Shown here: positions 17,745 through 26,398 of the stretch, one piece after another
Layout of the letters: each line of letters opens with the position of its first letter
Numbering within the stretch: position 1 is the first letter of the stretch
Source: an uncultured Enterobacterales bacterium
Lineage (GTDB): Bacteria > Pseudomonadota > Gammaproteobacteria > Enterobacterales > Enterobacteriaceae
Reading direction: 5' to 3'
Assembly: GCA_946478305.1 (NCBI GenBank)
Contig: CAMLBO010000020.1
Span: forward strand, 1 to 54,798
Length of the DNA: 54,798 nt
Notes under the pieces: model-generated
The model's database searches: none
Told to the model about the DNA's origin: nothing
The model's input: the letters and a program-made list of their open reading frames with translations, nothing else
Made by a program: the position numbers and the translations under genes

Positions 17745-18753
17745 TGAGGCTCCCTCTGTTTTTGCGCATAGCGTTTGCCGTTAGCGCGATACCTTCCGCC
17801 AGTGAATAGACCGGCTGATATTTCAGTTCAGTAACCGCACGCGTCTGGCTCAGCGTCATATCATAATTGACCGCACCGACGCTGTAGCGGGTGAGCATCG
17901 GTTCTTTGCGGGTAAACAGGGCCAGCGTTTCCATACCGGCAGCCAGACTATAAAGCGCGGGGTAGGCGACGGGTTTTATCATGAAATCAATGCCCAGCTG
18001 TTCGCCCAATAACTGGTTTAGCATAAGGTTCAGTGGCTGAGGCTGGTGGTTGCTAATGTTATAGGCGGCACCCGCCGGGAGGATTTCCTGTACCGTTGCC
18101 AGCCACATGGCTTCGACCACATTGAGTGTAAAAGTCAGGTCAAGCAGTGCGTCGCCGCCGCGAGGCAGGCGCAGGACGCCTTTTTGCTGGCGAATCTGTT
18201 GCAATACGCGCGGTAATATCACCCGGTCATGCGGGCCAAACAGGCCCCTGGGGCGCAAAATAGTAAAGCGCGTCCGGGGGAATTGTTGCTGGCGTTGCCG
18301 GATATACCCTTCGGCCAGAAATTTACTTTTCGCATAATGATTGGCAAACCGTCTGGCGCGAAAACTTTCATCAATATCGCTACGGTGCGTGAAATCAAAA
18401 TAAATAGCAGGCGTGGAAATATGTACAAATCGCGGAACGCCAGCCAGTCCGGCAGCGGCGGCAAGGCGGTCCGTGACCTGCGTGTTAGTCAGCATGAAGG
18501 CGGATTCGCTGCCCCAAGGTGACGACTTCGCTGCGCAATGCCAGACGGCATCGCACCCTTCGAGCAGCGACAGACATTCGGCCTGCGTCGCGAAATCGAG
18601 ATCGATAAAACGAAACTCTGCGCCCGACTGCGCCAGCACTTTCCCCTGATATAAATCCCGGCCTGTGGCGATGACCTGATGCCCTTTTGCCAGCAGCCAT
18701 TCGGTGGCATTACGGCCGAGGCCACTGGCCGCACCCGTTACGACTATTTTCAT
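17737..18753 (-). CDS. NAD(P)-dependent extended SDR, 3-beta-HSD / OleD-like
   Basis: A 338-residue Rossmann oxidoreductase. It has the cofactor loop TGAASGLG (6-13), S113 in HISTP, and catalytic Y140 and K144 in HYAKSK. The blocks HCAAKSSPWGS, GVPRFVHISTP and the late LTRYSV...YQPVYSLAEGI resemble OleD and 3-beta-hydroxysteroid dehydrogenase-type reductases. OleD reduces 2-alkyl-3-keto acids made by OleA. Its place directly after a KASIII-like gene fits reduction of a beta-keto product. It overlaps the KASIII gene by 4 bases (ATGA) and the MBL gene by 8. The substrate is inferred only. Confidence 0.85.
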   Translation of the reverse strand: MKIVVTGAASGLGRNATEWLLAKGHQVIATGRDLYQGKVLAQSGAEFRFIDLDFATQAECLSLLEGCDAVWHCAAKSSPWGSESAFMLTNTQVTDRLAAAAGLAGVPRFVHISTPAIYFDFTHRSDIDESFRARRFANHYAKSKFLAEGYIRQRQQQFPRTRFTILRPRGLFGPHDRVILPRVLQQIRQQKGVLRLPRGGDALLDLTFTLNVVEAMWLATVQEILPAGAAYNISNHQPQPLNLMLNQLLGEQLGIDFMIKPVAYPALYSLAAGMETLALFTRKEPMLTRYSVGAVNYDMTLSQTRAVTELKYQPVYSLAEGIALTANAMRKNRGSLNG

Positions 18754-19778
18754 GGCATCAGCACCATTCCGCCGAGCGTTAAGCCCGCCGCGGTACCGAC
18801 CAGGGCAACCGGTTTGCCGGGCTTGAAGCGGTCATGTGTGATGGCGTAGTGCAGGGCAGTGGGTATGGAGGCGGAGACCTGATTGCCATGCTGGCGGTAG
18901 ATATCAATCAGCACGTCGGTTGGCACGTTTAACCGGCGGCGCATGTGTTCCAGTGAAACGTGACTGGCCTGATGCGGAATAACCGTGGCCAGGTCGGCAA
19001 GGCTACACCCCGCGGATGACAGCAATCTCTGCCAGTACCCTTCAATCAGCGCCGCTGCCTGGCGAAACAGGCGTTTACCGTCCATCTGGAACAGAAAATC
19101 ACTGTGATGTAATCCGGCGCGCGGGTTGCGGCGTGTCCCGCCTGCGCGGATCTGACACAGGTCAATCCCGGCGGGATAGGTCTCCAGCAGGCAGGAAAGA
19201 ATGCCACTTTGTCCATCGCCCTGTTCAACGATGGCGCAGGCTGCGCCGTCGCCAAGAATAATCGAGGACTCTTCATGCTCCCAGTCAATCCCACGCGACG
19301 CCAGTTCCGCGCTGACAATAGCAATACGGCGGTAAGCACCGGTACTCAGCAACCCGGCGGCGACCTGCAAGGCCGAGATAAAACTCACGCAGCTGGTATT
19401 GATATCAAAACTGCTGATGCCTTTTTTCAACGGCGACGCTTTCAGCACATGTGCTGCGCTAAAAGGCAGGGCCTGAACCGGGATCGCCGAGGCGTAAATC
19501 AGTAAATCGATAGACTCCGGGGCAATCGCCTGACGATTCAGCGCATCGCGCAGAGCGGCAACGGCCAATTCGACCTGGCTTGCGCTGTCGCTGCCGTGGA
19601 AACGAAAATCGATACCGGAGCGCTTTTCCACAAAACCGGGCGGTTTACCCAGCCGGATATCCAGCTCTGCCGAGGTGACTTTGGTCGGTGGAAGTGCCGC
19701 ACCGGTGGCAATGATTTTCAGCGGCGTCAGTCGGCCGAAAGCGGCACTGGCAGGCTGTGTATTTCCATGTTGAGTCAC
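18750..19778 (-). CDS. KASIII (FabH/OleA-like) condensing enzyme, first gene of the lipid operon
   Basis: A thiolase-fold ketosynthase of 342 residues with the FabH-type triad C130 (NTSCVSF), H269 (IPHQASH) and N299 (HGNQVSAS). It would condense an acyl-CoA or acyl-ACP starter with a second acyl unit. The OleA general-base glutamate is not evident in the matching segment (VQALPFS, about 101-107), so it is not a standard OleA. It differs from housekeeping FabH in its N-terminal extension and context. The start is GTG at 19778, supported by AAGGA 5 bases upstream (complement 19784-19788). It overlaps the next gene by 4 bases. Confidence 0.86.
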   Translation of the reverse strand: MTQHGNTQPASAAFGRLTPLKIIATGAALPPTKVTSAELDIRLGKPPGFVEKRSGIDFRFHGSDSASQVELAVAALRDALNRQAIAPESIDLLIYASAIPVQALPFSAAHVLKASPLKKGISSFDINTSCVSFISALQVAAGLLSTGAYRRIAIVSAELASRGIDWEHEESSIILGDGAACAIVEQGDGQSGILSCLLETYPAGIDLCQIRAGGTRRNPRAGLHHSDFLFQMDGKRLFRQAAALIEGYWQRLLSSAGCSLADLATVIPHQASHVSLEHMRRRLNVPTDVLIDIYRQHGNQVSASIPTALHYAITHDRFKPGKPVALVGTAAGLTLGGMVLMP

Positions 19779-20068
19779 AAATATCCTTATGAACCGGCTG
19801 GGTCTACAGAGGCAGGGGAAACGGCATCTGCCACATCGTATGATTTAACGGCATATTACCGGTTTTTTCGGGCTTCGCTAGCGGCTAACTGACAATCGTT
19901 TTTTTTACGAGCGATACGGACAAAGGCTGGGAAATGTCTTATGCCTGAGGTCATCAGATTTTCCATCAGTGTGGAAAGTTTCTGACATTTCCTGCGCTCG
20001 GCTCAGAGGAGCATTGGCATCGGGACGGCAGGAAATTGTTCAGCAAGTGAAGAGGATTTAACGGGGAT
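19779..20068. other. Intergenic region between flgN and the lipid operon
   Basis: This 290-base gap lies between two minus-strand transcription units. It holds the ribosome-binding site of the KASIII gene and a pair of inverted words (ATTTCCTGC 19987-19995 and GCAGGAAAT 20028-20036). No stem followed by a U tract was found, so I see no intrinsic terminator for flgN. No convincing sigma-70 or sigma-28 promoter for the lipid operon was identified by eye. TTGTCA on the minus strand is a weak -35 candidate without a clear -10. Confidence 0.6.
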
Positions 20069-20506
20069 TTACACCGAAATCTTACGCACGGCTTGTCCGC
20101 TGACGGAGGTCTGTCCGTTGGGACCGTACAGTTTCTGTGTCTGGCTGGCATTGAGGATGGCCATTGCCTGACTGTTATAAGCCAGCTGCTTGTCGAGCAA
20201 CATACCATTGTGGCGATTAATGTGACTGAGTTTCTCGCTCAGTTGCACCACGGTCTTCCACATGCCTGCAATTTCCGGCTGACGCGAATAGGGCGCGGTT
20301 TGCTTAAGCCTGACGTCGTGTTCACGGCGCTGTTTATCAAGATAATCGACGGTGGTCAGCAATGAACTTTTTTGCTCGGTGATGTGCTGCAAAGCCACTC
20401 CGTTAACGCGCCCGGAACATAACAGAGTTTGTTCATGATGGATGATCAAATCCAGGGCTTGCAGCGTTTCCACCAATGAGTGCATGGTCTTGATAAACGT
20501 CTTCAT
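20069..20506 (-). CDS. flgN: Flagellar export chaperone FlgN
   Basis: FlgN is the cytoplasmic chaperone for the hook-filament junction proteins FlgK and FlgL, both encoded downstream in this window. The 145 residues are mostly helical with the family pattern (LQALDLIIHHEQTLL near the N-terminus and NGMLLDKQLAYNSQAM in the middle). It follows flgM by 67 bases on the same strand, as in E. coli flgMN. Confidence 0.92.
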   Translation of the reverse strand: MKTFIKTMHSLVETLQALDLIIHHEQTLLCSGRVNGVALQHITEQKSSLLTTVDYLDKQRREHDVRLKQTAPYSRQPEIAGMWKTVVQLSEKLSHINRHNGMLLDKQLAYNSQAMAILNASQTQKLYGPNGQTSVSGQAVRKISV

Positions 20507-20573
20507 CGGGCTTCACGACCTTTCAACACAATAGTTTTCAACATAAGTAGCTTGTCACGAAAACACCTTCACA

Positions 20574-20873
20574 CTAAATATTCTTCAGATAGTCCTGGGT
20601 GTCTTGTAACAGCGCATCGGCGATTTTGCCGGTATCCATTGTCAGTTTGCCATCACGGATCGCCTGTTTCAGCTGCTCCACGCGGGCGGTATTAATGTCT
20701 TGTGCGCTGGACTGCGTCAGGGTGGCCTGCGCGTCGCTCAGGGTTACGGCAGTACCGCTAACCGGTGACGCAACGTTGTTCTCTTTTTTGGTTGCCTGTG
20801 CGGCAACGTCAGAAGGATCGCGTTGCTGGATCGGGTTGACCGGTTGTGATGCCTGGGTACGTTCGATGCTCAT
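20574..20873 (-). CDS. flgM: Anti-sigma-28 factor FlgM
   Basis: FlgM binds FliA (sigma-28) and is exported through the flagellum once the hook is finished, releasing class 3 transcription. The 99-residue protein has the disordered N-terminal half rich in Gln/Ser/Ala and the FliA-binding C-terminal helices (VEQLKQAIRDGKL, DTGKIADALLQD). It lies between flgA and flgN and has its own sigma-28 promoter directly upstream, which gives the usual feedback. Confidence 0.95.
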   Translation of the reverse strand: MSIERTQASQPVNPIQQRDPSDVAAQATKKENNVASPVSGTAVTLSDAQATLTQSSAQDINTARVEQLKQAIRDGKLTMDTGKIADALLQDTQDYLKNI

Positions 20874-20906
20874 AGTAATTCTCCAAAATGCGGCTCTGAT
20901 AGAAGG

Positions 20907-20933
20907 TTATCGACATCTCAGGCAAAAACTTTA
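20907..20933 (-). promoter_or_regulatory. FliA (sigma-28) promoter for flgMN
   Basis: On the minus strand TAAAGTTT (complement of 20926-20933) is followed by 11 bases and GTCGATAA (complement of 20907-20914). The -35 is a perfect consensus and the -10 differs at one base from GCCGATAA. It ends 34 bases before the flgM start codon. Confidence 0.88.
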
Positions 20934-20978
20934 GCCTTTATTGTATCCGTCTCTCTAAGAGAGCGGCTAAATATAACC

Positions 20979-21692
20979 TTAAATCGCAATGCTTACTGTG
21001 CCATCGGCGGCGACGGTGCCGTTAACTATCTGGCCTGAAGGCATTCTCACTCGCACCGTTTCAGCCGCGGCGGCATTGTTCATGGCTTTACCCGCACTGG
21101 AAACATTAAACCCGCTGCCCGTTGCCTGCACCTGAACCTGTTGACCTGCATGTACCATCCATGGACGTCGCAACATCGAGAGCGTCAGCGGCTGGCCGAT
21201 ATTGATATTGCGCAGCGTCACGGCGTTCAGTGCCTGCTGGCTGTCAAGGATAGCCCGTGGTGGCAATAAATCCAGCCTTCCGCTTTTTTGCTGCATATCC
21301 GCAGTACTGAGGTGAGCACCGGAGGTGACATTCCGTGCCGCGACCCAGTAAGTACCGCTGACCTGTACCTTAGTCTGCACGTAGCTTTTCTGCCCGTTGC
21401 AGTTGACGGCCACTGAAACATTTCCCCACGTACGGCCATTGGGTGACAGCGAAAATTGTGGTGACAGGCATTGGGGCTGACGTACGGGTGGGGTAGTGAC
21501 AATGGTTTTCACCTGCATACCGCTGCTGGCATATTGCTGGTGAAAAAATTGCTGAACCTGCCCGGCAAACAACGTATCGCTGTTGGAGGAGGCCATCACC
21601 GGTTGAACCGGTGTCGCAAGCGTGAGCGCAGGCATATACCCAAGGCTTATCCCCAGTATCAACCCGCATTTCCCGATCATCAGCTTGTTCAT
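20979..21692 (-). CDS. flgA: Flagellar P-ring assembly chaperone FlgA
   Basis: FlgA is a periplasmic chaperone needed for FlgI P-ring assembly. The 237 residues include a signal peptide (about 1-26, ending LTLA-TPV) and a C-terminal SAF/pilus-assembly-like domain (WVAARNVTSGAHLSTADM, GQPLTLSMLRRPWMV). A slightly extended N-terminal part accounts for the excess over E. coli (219). It is divergent from flgB across a 180-base promoter region with an FlhDC-like site. Confidence 0.94.
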   Translation of the reverse strand: MNKLMIGKCGLILGISLGYMPALTLATPVQPVMASSNSDTLFAGQVQQFFHQQYASSGMQVKTIVTTPPVRQPQCLSPQFSLSPNGRTWGNVSVAVNCNGQKSYVQTKVQVSGTYWVAARNVTSGAHLSTADMQQKSGRLDLLPPRAILDSQQALNAVTLRNINIGQPLTLSMLRRPWMVHAGQQVQVQATGSGFNVSSAGKAMNNAAAAETVRVRMPSGQIVNGTVAADGTVSIAI

Positions 21693-21771
21693 TCCGCTCT
21701 TCGCCCCGCCATGATTGTCACCGTGGAATTCCCACTTCTGACGACAAGTCTACCCGCAGCATGGATTTCCC

Positions 21772-21815
21772 AATGCGATAAATAGCAGAACATTTTGCGC
21801 TTATTCTGGCGATAG
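21772..21815. promoter_or_regulatory. FlhD4C2-like operator between flgA and flgB
   Basis: Two inverted half sites are visible. AATGCGATAAATAGCA (21772-21787) matches the FlhDC half-site pattern AAYGS-N2/3-AAATARCG with one mismatch. After a 9-base spacer, a degenerate reverse-strand copy (ATCGCCAGAATAAGCG, complement within 21797-21815) follows. Its position in the divergent flgA/flgB gap is where FlhDC activates class 2 promoters in E. coli and Salmonella. The second half is weaker. Confidence 0.62.
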
Positions 21816-21872
21816 GTTGTTGATAGGGGGATTTATGCTGTCGGCTCCAAATTCTCATTTTGCGGAGGGCGC

Positions 21873-22283
21873 ATGCTCGACAAATTGAACGCCGCACTAC
21901 AGTTCCAACAGGAAGCGCTCAACTTGCGCGCCCAGCGGCAGGAAATACTTTCGGCGAACATTGCCAACGCGGATACCCCTGGGTATCAGGCGCGGGATAT
22001 CGATTTCGCCAGCCAGTTACAGAAGGTGATGGAAGCTGGCCGGGCCAACGGCAGCGGCATGTCGCTGGAGCTGACCAATACGCGGCACATTCCTGCGTCT
22101 ACCAGCGCGGGTGAGGATCTTGACCTGATGTACCGCATTCCCGATCAGCCGTCGATGGACGGCAACACGGTCGATATGGACCGTGAACGTACCAACTTCG
22201 CCGATAACAGTGTGCGATATCAAACCGACTTGACCGTCCTTGGTGGCCAGGTGAAGGGGATGATGTCGGTACTTCAAGGATAA
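21873..22283 (+). CDS. flgB: Flagellar proximal rod protein FlgB
   Basis: FlgB is an axial rod subunit exported by the type III apparatus without a cleaved signal. The 136-residue product has the rod-family N-terminal signature ([28 protein letters not shown]) and a C-terminal helix. GGAGGG precedes the ATG. It is the first gene of the flgB-J operon, with flgC 5 bases later. Confidence 0.96.
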   Translation: MLDKLNAALQFQQEALNLRAQRQEILSANIANADTPGYQARDIDFASQLQKVMEAGRANGSGMSLELTNTRHIPASTSAGEDLDLMYRIPDQPSMDGNTVDMDRERTNFADNSVRYQTDLTVLGGQVKGMMSVLQG

Positions 22284-22288
22284 CCCGC

Positions 22289-22693
22289 ATGTCCATGCTC
22301 AACATTTTTGATATCGCCGGTTCGGCGCTCTCAGCCCAGTCGCAACGCATGAACGTCAGCGCCAGTAACATGGCCAATGCCGACAGCGTCACTGGCCCGG
22401 ACGGCCAGCCCTATCGTGCCAAACAGGTGGTATTTCAGGTTAACGCTGCACCGGGGCAGGAAACCGGTGGGGTGAAAGTGGCTGAAATTGTGAATGACCC
22501 GGCACCAATGCGCATGGTGTATCAGCCCGGTAACCCGATGGCAGATGCCAAAGGTTACGTGCAGATGCCTAACGTCGATGTGGTCAGTGAGATGGTCAAT
22601 ACCATTTCTGCTTCGCGCAGCTATCAGGCCAACGTTGAGGTGTTGAACACCACCAAGTCGTTGATGATGAAAACCCTGACACTGGGTCAATAA
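22289..22693 (+). CDS. flgC: Flagellar proximal rod protein FlgC
   Basis: FlgC is a rod subunit of 134 residues, identical in length to E. coli FlgC. The N-terminal axial motif ([22 protein letters not shown]) and C-terminal helix ([25 protein letters not shown]) are both intact. It sits between flgB and flgD in the usual order. Confidence 0.97.
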   Translation: MSMLNIFDIAGSALSAQSQRMNVSASNMANADSVTGPDGQPYRAKQVVFQVNAAPGQETGGVKVAEIVNDPAPMRMVYQPGNPMADAKGYVQMPNVDVVSEMVNTISASRSYQANVEVLNTTKSLMMKTLTLGQ

Positions 22694-22704
22694 CGGAGCG
22701 TCTT

Positions 22705-23388
22705 ATGTCAGTTTTAAGCTCGATTAACGACACCACGGATAACACCATTAACACGGCTGGCGCGTCGACCACAAAATCAACCGCTGATGACCTGTCGAAT
22801 AACTTCCTGACGTTGTTGGTCGCGCAGTTGAAAAACCAGGACCCGACCAATCCGATGGATAACGCCCAGCTCACCAGCCAGCTGGCACAGATCAACACCG
22901 TCAGCGGCATAGAAAAACTCAATACGACGCTGGGCAGCATTTCCGGCCAGATCAACAGCAACCAGTCGGTTCAGGCCACGGCCCTGATTGGTCACGGCGT
23001 GATGGTCTCGGGCAAAGCGATTCTGGTGGGAAGTTCAGACGGCAAAGTCAGTACCACGCCGTTTGGTCTTGAGCTGGAACGCTCGGTGGATACGGCCAAT
23101 GTCACCATCAGTGATTCGACCGGCAAAGTGGTGAAAACCATCAGCCTCGGCGCGCAGACGGCGGGCGTTCACAGTTATACCTGGGATGGCACGCAAGATG
23201 ACGGCACCGCAGCACCGGATGGCAGCTATAGCTTCAGCATTAATGCGACCAACGGCGGCGAGCAAATGGTGGCGACACCACTGAACTATGCGCTGGTCAA
23301 CGGCGTCACTAACGACAGCTCCGGCGCCGTGCTGGATCTGGGCGTTCGCGGCACCAGCACACTGGCCAACGTACGACAGATTTTGTAA
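22705..23388 (+). CDS. flgD: Flagellar hook cap / hook assembly scaffold FlgD
   Basis: FlgD caps the growing hook and is lost when the hook is complete. The 227-residue protein has the conserved N-terminal block NNFLTLLVAQLKNQDPTNPMDNAQLTSQLAQ and C-terminal FlgD Ig-like and Tudor-like parts (SYTWDGTQDDGTAAPDGSYSF). A 132-base gap to flgE holds only the flgE ribosome-binding site; I saw no promoter or terminator there. Confidence 0.97.
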   Translation: MSVLSSINDTTDNTINTAGASTTKSTADDLSNNFLTLLVAQLKNQDPTNPMDNAQLTSQLAQINTVSGIEKLNTTLGSISGQINSNQSVQATALIGHGVMVSGKAILVGSSDGKVSTTPFGLELERSVDTANVTISDSTGKVVKTISLGAQTAGVHSYTWDGTQDDGTAAPDGSYSFSINATNGGEQMVATPLNYALVNGVTNDSSGAVLDLGVRGTSTLANVRQIL

Positions 23389-23520
23389 CAGCCTCACTTT
23401 TCACACAGCAGCACATAAACGTTTTCATTGAAATTTAACCATTTGATAGTACTCACAATCAGTCGGGTCAGGGCTAACCCCTTGTAGCGCGGAGGATAAA
23501 GAGTATTAACGGAGCAGACC

Positions 23521-24771
23521 ATGAGCTTTTCCCAAGCAGTCAGCGGCCTGAACGCAGCATCGTCAAACCTGGACGTCATTGGTAACAACATTGCCAACTC
23601 CGCCACGTCTGGCTTTAAATCAGCGACCGTCTCTTTTGCCGATATGTTTGCCGGTTCACAAACCGGTATGGGCGTGAAAGTTGCCGCCATCACTCAGGAT
23701 TTCAGCGACGGCACGACCACAACGACTAACCGTGGTTTGGACGTTGCGCTGAGCGGTAACGGCTTTTTCCGCCTGACCGACGCCAGCGGCGGCGTGTTCT
23801 ATTCCCGTAACGGCCAGCTTTCGCTCGACGAAAACCGCAATCTGGTTAACTCACAGGGTCTGAGCCTGACGGGTTACCCGGCTACCGGTACGCCACCGAC
23901 CATTGCCCAGGGGGCTCAGCCGGTTGCGCTGAACATCCCGAATACCATGATGATCGCCAAAGCCACCACCACTGGCACCATGGCTGCCAACCTGAACTCC
24001 ACGGATAAAGTGCCGGCGACTGCCACTTTCTCCAGTTCAGATCCGAGCAGCTATAACTACGTCAACACCATCACCACCTATGACTCACTCGGTAACGCGC
24101 ACGACAACAACGTGTACTTCGTTAAGTCAGCGACCGTCGCCAACTCCTGGGATGTTTACTCGCAGGACAGCAGCGTAACCGGCTCGACGGCAGGAAAAAT
24201 CGGCTCCCTGAACTTCAGCACCAGCGGCACGCTGGTCAGTACTGCTGACGCGGCGGGTGTTGTTTCGACGCCTGCGACATCACTGGTGCTGCCAATGAAC
24301 ACCACGGCCAACGGCGCAGCAACGCCGCAAACGGTCGCCTTAAGCTTCCAGGGCAGTATTCAACAAAACACCGGCAGCAACAGCATCGGTACGTTGAAGC
24401 AAGATGGCTATGCGGCAGGCCAGATGACCGGTTATCAGATCAACAATGACGGCACTATCTCAGGTGTCTATTCCAACCAGCAAACCCAGTTATTGGGTCA
24501 GATTGTGCTGAGCAACTTCTCCAACCCTGAAGGTCTGAAATCCGAAGGCGACAACGTGTGGTCCTCCACGCAGTCTTCTGGCCAGCCTATTACTGGTGTG
24601 GCTGGAGCAGGGGGTTTTGGCAACATGACCAGCGGTGCGCTGGAGGCCTCGAACGTCGATCTGAGTAAAGAACTGGTCAACATGATTGTTGCCCAGCGTA
24701 ACTACCAGTCGAATGCGCAGACCATCAAAACTCAGGACTCCATCCTGAACACGCTGGTCAACCTGCGCTGA
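23521..24771 (+). CDS. flgE: Flagellar hook protein FlgE
   Basis: FlgE polymerises into the hook, the universal joint of the flagellum. The 416 residues (E. coli 402) have the axial N-terminus (FSQAVSGLNAASSNLDVIGNNIANSATSGFK), a surface-exposed central region rich in Ser/Thr/Ala, and the C-terminal coiled-coil (SNVDLSKELVNMIVAQRNYQSNAQTIKTQD). The extra length lies in the variable middle. Confidence 0.97.
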   Translation: MSFSQAVSGLNAASSNLDVIGNNIANSATSGFKSATVSFADMFAGSQTGMGVKVAAITQDFSDGTTTTTNRGLDVALSGNGFFRLTDASGGVFYSRNGQLSLDENRNLVNSQGLSLTGYPATGTPPTIAQGAQPVALNIPNTMMIAKATTTGTMAANLNSTDKVPATATFSSSDPSSYNYVNTITTYDSLGNAHDNNVYFVKSATVANSWDVYSQDSSVTGSTAGKIGSLNFSTSGTLVSTADAAGVVSTPATSLVLPMNTTANGAATPQTVALSFQGSIQQNTGSNSIGTLKQDGYAAGQMTGYQINNDGTISGVYSNQQTQLLGQIVLSNFSNPEGLKSEGDNVWSSTQSSGQPITGVAGAGGFGNMTSGALEASNVDLSKELVNMIVAQRNYQSNAQTIKTQDSILNTLVNLR

Positions 24772-24818
24772 TCGTATTAAACGACGAGCAGAACTGACAG
24801 ACGGAACAGGAACACACT

Positions 24819-25574
24819 ATGGATCACGCAATCTACACCGCGATGGGTGCCGCCAGCCAGACGCTGAACCAACAGTCGGTGACCGCGAGCAATCTGGCCA
24901 ATGCCTCAACGCCAGGTTTTCGTGCCCAGCTGATGGCGCTGCGGGCCGTGCCGGTAAACGGGCCAAGTCTCGAAACACGTACGCTGGTGACGGCCTCAAC
25001 GCCGGGTGCCGACATGACGCAGGGACAGCTCAACTATACCGGACGCCCGCTGGACGTGGCGCTGCAACAGGATGGTTTTCTGGCGGTGCAGATGCCTGAC
25101 GGTTCCGAAGCCTATACCCGCAATGGCGACATTCAGGTGTCACCCACCAACCAGCTGACTATTCAGGGTAATCCGGTCATGGGCGACAACGGCCCGATCG
25201 AGGTCCCGCCGAATTCGCAGCTGACCATCTCATCAGACGGCACCATTGCGGTACTTGAAGCGGGCGCTGACCCTAACACGATGGGACAGCTCGGTAAGTT
25301 GAAGTTGGTAAAAGCAGCGGGTAACGAAGTGACTCGTGGTGATGACGGCATGTTTCGTCTCACCCCGGCCACGGCGCAGGCCAGAGGCAATGCTCTGCAA
25401 GCTGACGCGAGCATCCACGTGATGCCGGGCACCCTTGAGGGCAGTAACGTCAAACCGGTCGAGACCATGGTTGACATGATTGCCAACGCCCGTCGCTTCG
25501 AGATGCAGATGAAGGTTATCCACAGCGTGGATGAAAATGAACAACGCGCCAACGCACTGCTGTCGTTGAGCTGA
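24819..25574 (+). CDS. flgF: Flagellar proximal rod protein FlgF
   Basis: FlgF is a rod subunit of 251 residues, the E. coli length. The N-terminus (IYTAMGAASQTLNQQSVTASNLANASTPGF) and C-terminal region (GSNVKPVETMVDMIANARRFEMQMKVI) match the rod/hook family. AGGAAC precedes the ATG, and flgG begins 21 bases after the stop. Confidence 0.97.
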   Translation: MDHAIYTAMGAASQTLNQQSVTASNLANASTPGFRAQLMALRAVPVNGPSLETRTLVTASTPGADMTQGQLNYTGRPLDVALQQDGFLAVQMPDGSEAYTRNGDIQVSPTNQLTIQGNPVMGDNGPIEVPPNSQLTISSDGTIAVLEAGADPNTMGQLGKLKLVKAAGNEVTRGDDGMFRLTPATAQARGNALQADASIHVMPGTLEGSNVKPVETMVDMIANARRFEMQMKVIHSVDENEQRANALLSLS

Positions 25575-25595
25575 TGACAGCAGAGGAGTAACAAC

Positions 25596-26378
25596 ATGAT
25601 CCCATCGCTTTATATCGCGAAGACTGGCCTGGACGCGCAGCAAACTAATATGGACGTGATCGCCAATAACCTGGCAAACGTCAGTACCAACGGTTTTAAA
25701 CGTCAGCGCGCAGTCTTTGAAGACCTGCTGTACCAGACCATCCGCCAGCCTGGTGCGCAGTCGTCCGAGCAGACCAATCTGCCGTCCGGCCTGCAAATCG
25801 GTACCGGCGTGCGTCCGGTCGCCACTGAGCGTTTGCACGCGCAGGGCAACCTGTCGCAAACCAACAACAGTAAAGATATCGCCATCAAAGGGCAGGGTTT
25901 CTTTCAGGTGCAGTTGCCGGATGGCACCACGTCTTATACCCGCGACGGGTCGTTCCAGGTGGACCAAAACGGTCAACTGGTGACCTCAAGTGGTTATCAG
26001 GTGATCCCGGCGATCACTATCCCCGCCAACGCCTTGTCTATCACCGTGGGTCGTGACGGGATCGTCAGCGTAACTCAGCAGGGACAGACGGCGGCACAGC
26101 AGGTGGGCCAGCTAACGCTCAGTACTTTCATCAACGACAGTGGTTTGGAAGCGACAGGCGAGAACCTCTATCAGGAAACGCAGAGTTCCGGTGCGCCAAC
26201 GGAAAGCACACCAGGCCTCAACGGTGCCGGTTTGCTCTATCAGGGTTACGTTGAAACCTCCAACGTCAACGTGGCGGAAGAGCTGGTCAACATGATCCAG
26301 ACGCAACGCGCGTACGAGATCAACAGTAAAGCAGTATCAACGTCGGATCAGATGTTGCAGAAACTGACGCAACTGTAA
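25596..26378 (+). CDS. flgG: Flagellar distal rod protein FlgG
   Basis: FlgG forms the distal rod that passes through the P and L rings. It is 260 residues, as in E. coli. The axial N-terminus ([31 protein letters not shown]) and C-terminus ([34 protein letters not shown]) are complete. AGAGGAG precedes the ATG. Confidence 0.98.
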   Translation: MIPSLYIAKTGLDAQQTNMDVIANNLANVSTNGFKRQRAVFEDLLYQTIRQPGAQSSEQTNLPSGLQIGTGVRPVATERLHAQGNLSQTNNSKDIAIKGQGFFQVQLPDGTTSYTRDGSFQVDQNGQLVTSSGYQVIPAITIPANALSITVGRDGIVSVTQQGQTAAQQVGQLTLSTFINDSGLEATGENLYQETQSSGAPTESTPGLNGAGLLYQGYVETSNVNVAEELVNMIQTQRAYEINSKAVSTSDQMLQKLTQL

Positions 26379-26398
26379 TAACGAAAAGACAGTAAAAG

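Noticed and set aside
11674-19778. Canonical OleABCD, aryl-polyene, dialkylresorcinol or polyyne cluster
   Set aside because: There is no OleB alpha/beta hydrolase, no full-length OleC or FAAL, no ACP, no KASII-type ketosynthase pair, no aromatase and no rubredoxin/P450. Single enzymes resemble parts of those systems, but the set as a whole does not match any of them.
11674-19778. Flagellin glycosylation or acylation island
   Set aside because: KASIII genes occur in some flagellar glycosylation islands, but there are no glycosyltransferases, nucleotide-sugar enzymes or flagellin gene here. It stays possible only as a weak alternative.
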